From assembly GCA_017655985.1 (NCBI GenBank), contig JACJVS010000001.1, positions 5,146,001 to 5,210,000 on the forward strand: a DNA stretch of 64,000 nucleotides, given 5' to 3'. Shown piece after piece: positions 22,641-31,589 of the stretch. The stretch comes from Incumbomyces delicatus (taxonomy: Eukaryota; Ascomycota; Eurotiomycetes; Chaetothyriales; Trichomeriaceae). The notes under the pieces were generated by a model. That model was not told the origin of the DNA, did no database searches, and saw only the letters and a list, made by a program, of their open reading frames with translations. How positions within the stretch are numbered: the stretch's first letter is position 1; every line of letters starts with the position of its first letter. Position numbers and translations under genes: made by a program.

Positions 22641-23430
22641 GGTGTGTGGCCGCTTGCTTCTTCCGACGACGAGGCACAGCCAGATTTCGGAAGGGCGCCC
22701 ATGATGGCCAGCAGTGAGCCTGGGACTGATGGTCTATGCTTCGCGTGACCGATCGGTGGAAGGTCATTGGGAGACTCTACAGATCAAGAGTGGTGATATT
22801 AGATCTTGATATTTTGACCCTCAAAGCCTGCAGTATTTGCTTCCTCTTGAGCAGCCGAAGACGAATTGCGAACATCGAAGTCTGCCCTTTGCCAGGGTAG
22901 CACAACCAAGTTGGGATACCGCATGAGCATAACGGGAAAACGCGGCGTTGGAGTATGACTACCCTTGAGCGGCGGCACCCAGCATAGAGCAATGCTGGCA
23001 TGGACAGACTTGCGCATCCAATGGACAGCAAGAATTTCTGAGATGGTCCCTCGAGTTAGCGGTTATATGAACGAGGCAGTGCTGCTCTCGCATGCATGAG
23101 GGAGAACCCGGTCTAGAATGTGGCAGTTCACTTCTAGGGAAATGTAGTCATTGGGACCTTTCGTAAGTGCGGCTTTGCCAGCCATTACATGGATCAGCCT
23201 ATGGGAAGCCTATACGACCTGGATAGAGTTTGCAGTCGACGGTTCAGAATCTGTATTTGAGATGATAGGGGTTCAAAAGCAACCACTCCTATCCATAGTT
23301 GGTATTCCGAGTTTAGTGCCTGGATGATTGATGACGCGAGTCGAAGACGAGAGTCTGAGACGCGCAGGCACGTGCTGCGCATGAGCGACTGAACCTCCGT
23401 CTCCGCTAAACGTGCCAGCGCCAAACGTGG
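22641..23430. other. Degraded sequence without a recognisable gene
   Basis: Frames are short and carry no family motif. The composition resembles the surrounding relic block. Confidence 0.4.
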
Positions 23431-23760
23431 GTGATTCACCCAGCACTCAAACCCAGTCTCACCATCAAACTACTTATACCCCGCGGCGTCTCTCTAAACC
23501 GCTTACCTCCAGAAGTTCTTGCTCTTCTGCAACCAATGCAGAGCGACGGCTCTTCCTCACTGAAAGTCATCACGGCAGTGAACATCCGCACGAGAGTAGG
23601 GCATATCCGCGTCACAACTCTCGACTCTACTGATCCCATCACAGAGAAACGATGCAGAACATACAGTGAAACGTTGGAAGCTTATTAAAAGCGTTAATGC
23701 CTCTCTCATCAAACATCTGACGCATCCTTCGCTGAAAGAAACGACCTATGTGGACGTGCG
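23431..23760 (+). pseudogene. Coding-like fragment of unknown family, frameshifted
   Basis: A plus-strand stretch reads as plausible protein (ALKPSLTIKLLIPRGVSLNR, later LPPEVLALLQPMQSDGSSSL and VITAVNIRTRVGHIRVTTLD). It then appears to continue in another frame near 23650 (VKRWKLIKSVNASLIKHLTH). It could be a relic of its own or the 5' part of the neighbouring DUF7924-type relic. No start or splice structure could be settled. Confidence 0.35.
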
Positions 23761-23871
23761 CAAAATCCACCACTAGGTCACCTGCCGTTACCTTCATTAA
23801 CCAAAAGTGACCGGGTGAGTTCAGACTTGATCACATGTGGGCATGTATACTCATGATTTTGAGGCAGGATC

Positions 23872-25469
23872 CTATTGGACCCTCAACCAGCCCTATCACA
23901 GGGAAAAGAAAGGCGAAATCGCTCGATTGTCTCCCACCTACAAAGCGAACACGACTACTTTCCGAACCAGCTCAAGACCTCACTCCGGTTGATATCTGGC
24001 TCTCGAAATTGCCACAAAGCGACGGTTTCGAGCCTTTGGAGAACCACGAGCACCTCGATAAGATGAGCCAGCCTCCATCAAAAAGATCACGATCCTCAGA
24101 CTCGTTGGGTGGGAGATTATCACAGTTAGGAGATGGATCCGACACCGTTGTTTTAAGAGGCAAGAAATACTCCGTGTACAAAGACGTGAATTACCCCGTT
24201 GTCTTGGAAACCAAGGGTAGTTTTATGCGTTCATCGGAGGCAGGGATGGTCGATGAAGACAGAGAGCTCTGCGATAAGCTGTTGACAGCCCGTCAACCTA
24301 TCCCCGAGGATATTTTGTTCGATGACGACCACTTTAGTAGGTTTTATTTAAATGTACGCGGCCGATCTAAAGCACGAATCTGCGTAGACCTTCATCCTCG
24401 CGTCGTACCATCGGTCGAAAATTTATACATCTGTGGCCGCTAGGAATTTAAGGGTCTAGTCGAAGGTTACAATGATCCCTAGGTTAAATTAATTTCATTC
24501 TACGGCTCTCGCCTACAGCTAGATTATACATTTAGATTTAAGTAGTTCAATTTTAACGAGAAACAACGGCGGAAACTCAACATCGATTCAGTTAGGCAGT
24601 CGTACTACACCGCGCGAGAAGAGATCTACTTTCCGTTCCTAGCGAGCGAAGTTAAATGTGGTAAATACGGTCTCGAACTCGCTAACAGGCCTAATGCCCA
24701 TAGTATAACCGTTGCATTACGCGGCATCGTCGACCTCTACCGCAGAGCAGGTCGTCCCACCGATATACACAGAAGGGTTTTAGGCTTTTCAATTTCCCAC
24801 GATGACAACGGAGTACGCTTGTATGCCCATTATCCGGAGGTAGATAGTAGTAAGACCACCTACTAACGAGAAACTCTATTGAGCGTCGACTTTAGGAATA
24901 ATCGAGGCAAACAGAGGTGGGCATGCTATTAGTTCACGTTGAACATCTGTAAGATGTTCGCATTGCCACTTTTAGACCGGCTAAGGAAATTGATCGATGA
25001 ATTGCCCGACCCCGCGACTCAGTCACTGGAATTGGCCGCGACATTTGACGACATTAGTGTACAGAGTTCGCAGGATGACGCTAGTGCACCCGAGGACGAG
25101 AGTTTCATGAAACCTCGCAACGCACGAGGGCTAAATGCAGAACTCCGGAATATGATACAAAGCCTGCAACGACAGTTGGAACAGCAGAGACAAGACGCGG
25201 AGCAGCAGAGAAGAGATGCGGAATTGCAAAGACAAGAGGTAAAGGAAAGGGAGGCATTATTGCTTACGCAGCTAGAGCAGCAACGCAAGGAATCAGAACA
25301 GCAACTGGAGCAGCAACGACAAAGAGAAACTGCGTTGCTGGAACAACTGGCCGAACAGCGGAAGGAATCGAAGGAGCGGCAAAACGAGCTCACGAAGATG
25401 CTGACGGAGCAGAAGGAGCAGTACCAGGAACAGATCAGTCTGCTCAAGCAGCTACTGAATAGGCGCTAA
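23872..25469 (+). pseudogene. DUF7924-type fungal protein, broken by stops
   Basis: The plus-strand frame is continuous in sense but cut by at least six in-frame stops (first at about 24440, then near 24480, 24541, 24862 and 24930). The order of motifs fits the expanded fungal DUF7924 family as I remember it: a Lys/Arg-rich N-terminus, VLETKGSFMRSSEAGMVDED, IPEDILFDDDHFSRF, YFPFLASEVKCGKYGLELAN, AHSITVALRGIVDLYRRAGR, and VLGFSISHDDNGVRLYAHYP, followed by a long Gln/Glu-rich coiled coil (about 25140-25466). Some stops replace expected Trp or Gln codons. One (TAG at about 24930) replaces a probable Lys and is not RIP-like. The coiled-coil part from 24939 is open for 176 codons but is unlikely to be a gene on its own. 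Confidence 0.65.
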
Positions 25470-25749
25470 AGATATTAATGGAACAAGAGACTTAGTGCAA
25501 TAAGGCAGGGCTCTCGCAGCTCCAGGCTGCTTGGTCGAGTGGCGAGACTTGCGATTCTCCATCCATAGATCGTTCGCCTATGACGTGTTGACCCCTGAAT
25601 TTTCGTCAAACCTGCCCTGTTAAAGCTGCGACTTGGTTGCTGCCTCTCGACCACTTTTTATTTCCCTACCAAGAAATCCCATATCTCTACCACATATCGC
25701 GCCATGATGCGAGGTCAAAGAGTAAACGGCCAACGCATGCGTATCGGAA
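25470..25749. other. Short spacer
   Basis: No gene or repeat was recognised in this 280-bp spacer between the DUF7924-type relic and the possible cysteine-rich gene. Confidence 0.4.
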
Positions 25750-26284
25750 ATGCTTCCTTGGATAAGCTCTGAAGCGGCGGTGGATCTTGTTTGCATTTGT
25801 CCCGAAACCAAGCAGGAGGCTACATGTCTGTTTTGTTCACACCCTGCAATCGGTGCCTATCCACGTAAGTTGCATTTGGTGGAGGAAGGAAGTTTCTAAT
25901 CATGGGTAGTTGTCAGAAGCCAATCCGCGGCAATTTGTCCCAAGTGCCATCGACGAGAAAACAACACAAGTTACCACTTTCACGAACTGTGTACGGATGC
26001 AGTCAAAAAGTGGTGCTCGGCAATTAGAGAAGGCAAAACCAGCCTGGAATCTACGACCTGCATCCTCTTGAACAGTACAAGGGCGTTGGTGCGTATGCAA
26101 TGACTGTTTTAAAAACAAGGGGATCGGCAGACAATGCAGCAATCTAGGCTGGATGAGTCTCCTATATACCTACCCCGACAATCCGCCATGCATTGACTGC
26201 CGGGTCTGGTCAGAAGAAACATCGCCTCTACTTAAGAAGCTGATGGGCTGGGAAGAAGCGTCAAAGGAGGAAGAGGGCAATTAG
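25750..26284 (+). CDS. Possible small cysteine-rich (zinc-binding?) protein
   Basis: This is a proposed three-exon gene: exons 25750-25864, 25910-25990 and 26076-26284, introns of 45 nt (GTAAGT...TAG, branch CTAAT) and 85 nt (GTACGG...CAG). The phases agree and give 134 residues. The product is rich in cysteine pairs: VCIC and CLFC in exon 1, ICPKC in exon 2, CVCNDC and CIDC in exon 3. It ends in an acidic stretch after LLKKLMGWEEAS. Paired cysteines spread over three exons that only line up after splicing suggest a real zinc-binding protein or a recent relic of one. The second donor is not the commonest type, and no family is recognised. A truncated larger protein is the main alternative. 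Confidence 0.4.
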
Positions 26285-27541
26285 CTAACAGAATTCCGTG
26301 ACCAGGCAAGTTTGCCGAAACAATAGATATGCTACATGCAGCCTACTCAATCACCATTCTTTCGAGTAATTTGAATTCTCGCCCCACGCCGGAGCCTGCA
26401 GCCATGCCGTTTCACCGAAGACGGGCGGGGCTTGGTATCCTTCGTGGGCCAATATCTGTAAGTGGGTGCTGCTGCAGACTCCACTATTGGGATGCGCATG
26501 AGAAAGCGAGGTGAATTGGGACTGAAACCACATCTTTCGTCGGCACGATCCTTTGATGGTAGAGAGGTTGCCCATGGGCCTCGCTTTCCTGTCGTTCCAT
26601 GCGGCTGCTCTTGTGGTAACGATTACGGCGTCGGTTTAAGTCGACATCAGGTCCCTGTTAGACCACACAGTCCAGTTGCGGACTTGTGCCGGACCTTGCT
26701 TTTTAGAGGTTCTATCGAGGTATCATGACACCAGATGTCTCTTCATTGTGTCCGAGGTTAAAATCTCTGCTTGCTGGCCTTGTTGCCCGGGTCTGTGTCG
26801 ATAATGTGCCGGGGTGTCCCCTAGGAAAGTGCAGTCTCAAGGAAGCGTGGAATAGACGGTAGGGAATAATGCACGAACTTCCGAGGTCGAACAGGCTGCC
26901 TGTCAGCCTCGTCGAGAGCGGGTTCTTGGTTCGATAGATGGCAGCTGGAATCCGATAGTTTCACCACAATTTTCCGCGGACGCCAATGCCACGATTTAGC
27001 AAGGGACTTGTTCTGGCTGGGACGCAAGCGGATTAGCGCTAAGCCCCTAGCATTCTAGCATTCTAGCATCCACATCTTCGCGCCTCTCGAGCAGGCATGA
27101 TGACAAAACAGCAGGACATACTGTTAGAACCCTGCAGACACCGGCAACGAGTTGAGCGGCAAATCACAACATACGGGTCACAAAACGTCGTCTCCGCATT
27201 TGTAGAACCATCACCAACAACTTTACTCCGCACGGATTTGTCTCTCCAGGCGTAAGTTTGCTGATTTTTCTGACAGATCGTTTTGTGGTCGTTGTTATGT
27301 ATCCACCTTTGACGCTTTGACATCCATCCACAATAACAGTACAGACCAGCTGTTTTGGGAACTACGACGCAACTAAAGGAGACAAACAGGGTGCCACGCC
27401 CTCCTCAGACAGACTCTATAAACCATACGCTGAGACCATCGTCGGTTAGATGCGTGCAAAGAAGTGCTTAACTAGACGGATGCATTCGAATCACAATCTG
27501 TTACGTAATAATTAGCGACACTGCAGGCAGCCTACTTGAAG
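26285..27541. other. Region without a recognisable gene
   Basis: Short frames on both strands show no motif. The last few hundred bases must contain the promoter and leader of the SET-domain gene. Confidence 0.45.
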
Positions 27542-28969
27542 ATGGGGTTTGACTGTGGTTTTGATGTCCACCCCCGACTTGAAGCAACCACAGCAAACGA
27601 AGAGATCTACCGAGAGTTCCTTGATGAGATCGTCAAGACATATACAGATGTTCACGACGAAGATGGGCGAGGAGCTAATGGAAAGATTCTTGATCAGTCG
27701 GACAAGGTCTACTTTCGGTTTATGATTGGCGAATGCCCTTCGATTCCCAGGCATTCCAAACGATGCGGTCACTTCCTGCGGTTCAGTTCGAAGGTCAGTG
27801 GACGTCTAACACGTCCGGCCGAGCCATACATCGATAGCGTGTATAAAATCGCAAGAAAGCACTTCGGCAGCAGAATTCATTTCTGGCACGAAATGTGTGA
27901 AACTGACAACGAACGACAATATGGGTATTATAGTTGGCAGCAAGTTCATGATGCAGATCAAGAGCTCAAAAAGTTAGAGACGGGCCATGATGAAGAAATT
28001 ACACAAGTGTCTCCGAGCAATCCTGTGTCTTCGAGCACTCCTGCTTTCGAGATTCAAACACTGCCTGGTAGAGGGCAAGGTCTCCTAGCCAGACGGAAAA
28101 TCACTGAAGGCGAACGAATCCTATGTGAGAAGCCTTTGTTTACCGTCACCGTTCCATCATCACCCGAGCAGATGCAATCTGACGTCGCCATCAAGTTGAA
28201 AGACCTCTCAAGGTCGGAGCAACGGTTGTTTCTCTCTCTTCACAACAACTTCCCGGGAAGGTTCGCGTTTGCCGGAATTGTCAAAACAAATGCTTTACCC
28301 TGTGGGCCACAATCAGCAACGGGAGGAATCTATCCAAACATCTGCAAGATTAACCACAGCTGTCTGCCAAATGCGCATAACAGCTGGAATGATGATGCAC
28401 AACACGAAACGATTCACGCGATTCAAGAAATTCTCCCGGGCGACGAGATTACCATCTCCTATGACGAGGGCGAAACGTTCATAGATCGACAAGCACGGCT
28501 TTTAGATGCTTTCGGTTTTACGTGTCAATGCAGCTTATGTTCCAGGTCTAACGAGGAAGTTGAGGTTAGTGATGCCCGTCGCCTGCGAATCAAGGAGTTG
28601 GATGATTCGATTGGTGATGGGCTTCGTGTTCTCTACCACCCAGAAAAATGCCTGAGCGACTGCTACCAAATGCTGCTAATCTTACGGGAAGAGCACAGGA
28701 ACAGTGCTTGTGTTCTACTCGCTCGAGTTTACTACGACGCTTTCCAAATTTGTATTACACACAGTGATCTAGCTCGCGCAAGAGTGTTCGCGGAAAGAGC
28801 ATATCGAGCAAGGACTATCTGCGAAGGCGAAGACAACCCGGAGACGAAGAGAATGAAGAATTTTGTGGCAAACCCTTCTAGCCACAGGAACATGGGTGCT
28901 TCTCGACAATGGAAAAGCCAGCTGAAGATGAGGCCTGCGGGGCTCAGTGCGCAGGACTTCGAAAACTAG
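27542..28969 (+). CDS. SET-domain protein fused to an N-terminal fungal domain
   Basis: This single-exon gene encodes 475 residues from ATG at 27542 (MGFDCGFDVHPRLEA). Residues 1-145 resemble a family of free-standing fungal proteins of unknown function that begin MGFDCGFD and contain an FLRFSSKVSG-like segment followed by HFWHE and YGYYSW. From about residue 165 a SET domain follows: FEIQTLPGRGQGLLARRKI, KINHSCLPNAHNSWN (the NHSCxPN cofactor motif, about 270) and GDEITISYDEG (about 299). A Cys-rich post-SET segment (CQCSLC, about 327) and a helical tail complete the protein. SET proteins of this SMYD-like fungal type methylate proteins; the substrate is unknown. The two parts share one uninterrupted frame. 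Confidence 0.85.
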   Translation: MGFDCGFDVHPRLEATTANEEIYREFLDEIVKTYTDVHDEDGRGANGKILDQSDKVYFRFMIGECPSIPRHSKRCGHFLRFSSKVSGRLTRPAEPYIDSVYKIARKHFGSRIHFWHEMCETDNERQYGYYSWQQVHDADQELKKLETGHDEEITQVSPSNPVSSSTPAFEIQTLPGRGQGLLARRKITEGERILCEKPLFTVTVPSSPEQMQSDVAIKLKDLSRSEQRLFLSLHNNFPGRFAFAGIVKTNALPCGPQSATGGIYPNICKINHSCLPNAHNSWNDDAQHETIHAIQEILPGDEITISYDEGETFIDRQARLLDAFGFTCQCSLCSRSNEEVEVSDARRLRIKELDDSIGDGLRVLYHPEKCLSDCYQMLLILREEHRNSACVLLARVYYDAFQICITHSDLARARVFAERAYRARTICEGEDNPETKRMKNFVANPSSHRNMGASRQWKSQLKMRPAGLSAQDFEN

Positions 28970-29920
28970 TTGTGGAAGCGAGGTAGAGGATCTTAACCCG
29001 ACTTCATCTTCAGACAGACCGTGAATGCACTGCATTGTCTTTGGTAATTTGAGATATTGTCAGACACGATACTTCAGGCTCATCCTGCGTTCGAGGCGGC
29101 TCGCCACTCACTGACCTGAACATCACCAGAGGCCGTACAAGTACGTCCCTGCTTGCCAGGGGAATTCTAGTATATATCTTTTCTAGTATTGCAAGCCTCT
29201 TTGGAGACAAAGCATCTTAAGCGTGAGCGTTCTTTACGAACATCATTCGCATGCTGTCTCGAGATGGTAAGAAGATCATTGTGGGAGCAGGTTCGGCACA
29301 GTCTGCTTCTGCCGCCTGCCTTGACGTACCGATCGATGTATGCCTCTTGTCAGCCCAAGCTGATCTGTCCGGCACAATAGTGTTCCGATCCGTGCCACGA
29401 CCTGCGCCAATTTGAGGTCAGTCTGGGCGCCAGGAGATAGCTTTCGATAGAAGTGTAACCATCAGTCTCCGACCCTAGCCAACTGCAACGCCTCAGGCCG
29501 TAGGAAACATCGTAAATTGTGATGCATCGCCGTCTTGTGCAGTGCTGATCAGGTTCAGCTGATACTAGAATTCGCCCAAAGTTGGCATTCTCCCACCGAA
29601 GAAAACGCCTTTTCAGTAGCTCTGCCTGGATTCGAACCGCGCTGAAGGCGACTGGCGCTGCTGTGGCTTGAGCTGTCGCGTCTTGGCCGTATCAGGTTTC
29701 TTGCCACTCTTCGCCCCCTACGATCCAATTAAAACACCAATGGCATACTACGTGCTGAAGATTACGAGCCCCGACCAAGTGCGTTTTTGGCCGATAGCCT
29801 TATCGGAACTTTTGTTCAGTCTACCACATTTCACATTTTTAGGTGGTCTCAGCACTAGGTAAACGAAACATCACCTTTTGACAGTGTGTTTCCCCCCAAA
29901 GTCCCGTACCACGGGATCAT
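28970..29920. other. Spacer with a tRNA-like relic
   Basis: No protein gene is recognised. On the minus strand at about 29680-29628 an AGCTCAA box is followed by GGTTCGAATCC, resembling RNA polymerase III A and B boxes. The T stem does not pair and no acceptor stem forms, so this is at best a decayed tRNA or SINE fragment. Confidence 0.35.
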
Positions 29921-30860
29921 ATGCCTCGAAAGAGATCTCGACCTTGGAGTTACGACTCAGATGCGTATTGTTTCTCGCTACCGGTGAACCCAGCAATAAA
30001 TGAGGTCGAAGCGAAGAAGGAGCAGGCGAATTTTGCAAGGTACCTCTCCAAGCGCTAAATCCATCCAACAGTAGGCATTGACAAATCTGGAGTCGTTTTC
30101 ATTCAGGAACCATATGTATCCTAGTCGGACCAGAGAGCGCCCCATACCACCTGCACTCCAAGGTGCTGGAGCAGAAGATTCCCTACTTTACCAGAAGAGC
30201 AGCGTTCCTCACCGAATCTCGATCAGAAACTCCAGGGAGGGCTGGGAAACTAGACGACGTACACTGGGAAGGCGTAACTTGTTGCGAGGTATTCAACCCG
30301 CTTGTCGAGTACCTGTATCGAGATGAATATACTGCGCCAGATGAGTTTAGTACGGCAAAGAAGTGTGAGGTACATGCTCAACTTTATCGATTGGCAGAAT
30401 ACTTGATGATAGATGAACTCCGAGATCTTGCTTTGGCCAAGTTAACGATGCTACTGAAAGAGAATCTGTACGCGCACCCTGGTCGCGCCTTAAAGGCACA
30501 GGAGATCCTTCGGCTGCTCGCCATCGCCTACGGGGACGGCATTCAGGCACAGGACTCAACCCCGTCGGTCGAGACCGAAGAAGTGGAACGACAGCAAGAT
30601 AATGGCTCACTATCTAAAACAGCCGCCGACGTTTGTTCAAGTCAGGATATCGCAGCATCAGCCAGTCAAGCCATGGTGAAGCAATGTGACACGAAGACGT
30701 ATTCCGATGGGCCTGATTCATTACAGCAGCTGGTTGCCCTATATGCAGCAGTGCAGTGGAGTCTTTGCAAAAGGAGCCCGCTTTTAACCAGATCGTGATT
30801 AACGGTGGGAATATTGTTTTAGATATTATGCTCGCAGCGCAACCTGCAAGGGCGATATAA
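29921..30860 (+). pseudogene. BTB/POZ domain protein, frameshifted near the 3' end
   Basis: A short basic first exon (29921-30039, MPRKRSRPWSYDSDAYCF...) joins across a 53-nt intron (30040-30092) to RFHSGTICILVGPESAPYHL and HSKVLEQKIPYF, a typical fungal BTB core. VEYLYRDEYTAP and LYRLAEYLMIDELRDLALAK follow. BTB domains mediate dimerisation and often recruit cullin-3. The frame stops at 30798, but the expected C-terminus (ESLQKEPAFNQIVINGGNIV, then LDIMLAAQPARAI) continues in another frame to a stop at 30860, so one base seems to be lost or gained near 30745-30755. This is either a young pseudogene, a shortened functional protein, or an assembly error. Confidence 0.65.
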
Positions 30861-31589
30861 GGCATTCCACTCATCCTGTGGCAGTTGCTCTCACACTCGG
30901 CGTATCGCTAACAGAACAGCAGAAGATGTCACTTTGCAGCAGATAGACATACGCGCCCATTTACCGCCTTTACCGAGGCTCTGGCGCTTGGGCAGGTTGC
31001 AGACGTAGATTAACCTCCCTACACGAAGCAAGGATGTGGATCGCTGAGCAGGATGTCAAATACTCAGAGACGGTGCACTTTGTACAGTAGAAGGATAATC
31101 CAACACTGAGGAAAGCACAAGAACCAAATGGTAGGCGCCTCAACCTCGGCGGCCCAACGAGCAATTCATTCTGTCGCCAGTAAAGGGTACCACGGTATCT
31201 GGTTGCTTCAAGAAGTTTTGCTCTTCTGCGGCCATCAAGATAGATCAGATCGTCGACCAATTTGTATGGGCCTCAGCAGATAACGATCACTCAAAAGGAT
31301 CAGACTAAGACAAACTAATGTAGCGGATAGTAAAGATACAAAGAGACCTTCATCGCTTCCGAGTGGCGGAATCGGCACACCTTCCTATACCAGTCCAGGC
31401 CGTTACGACTGCACAAACGGTCGAGATGCGGCTGCCCGCCTGTTTTATGGGCTTATATGGACGCTGTAACTTCCTCTTTGCTTCACAATGCTAGCGCACG
31501 CAAGTCTCGCTCGATATTCGCACACAAGTCGCACAAGTTCAGATGTCGACGTTGGATATATGTTAACGGCGGAAATGTAAACCAAGCCA
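30861..31589. other. Spacer upstream of the ubiquitin-like/TPR gene
   Basis: No intact gene is present. A stretch near 31040-31080 (GATGTCAAATACTCAGAGA) resembles words of the dispersed repeats at 19.5 and 22.4 kb, so a further decayed copy may be present. The promoter and leader of the next gene should lie within the last few hundred bases. Confidence 0.4.

Noticed and set aside
25019..25447. 142-codon minus-strand Cys/Ser-rich frame
   Set aside because: It is the antisense reading of the Gln/Glu-rich coiled coil and has no independent support.
20100..25469. Stop-codon reassignment or readthrough as an explanation for in-frame TAG codons
   Set aside because: Neighbouring intact genes use TAG as a true stop, frameshifts are also present, and RIP explains most of these TAGs.
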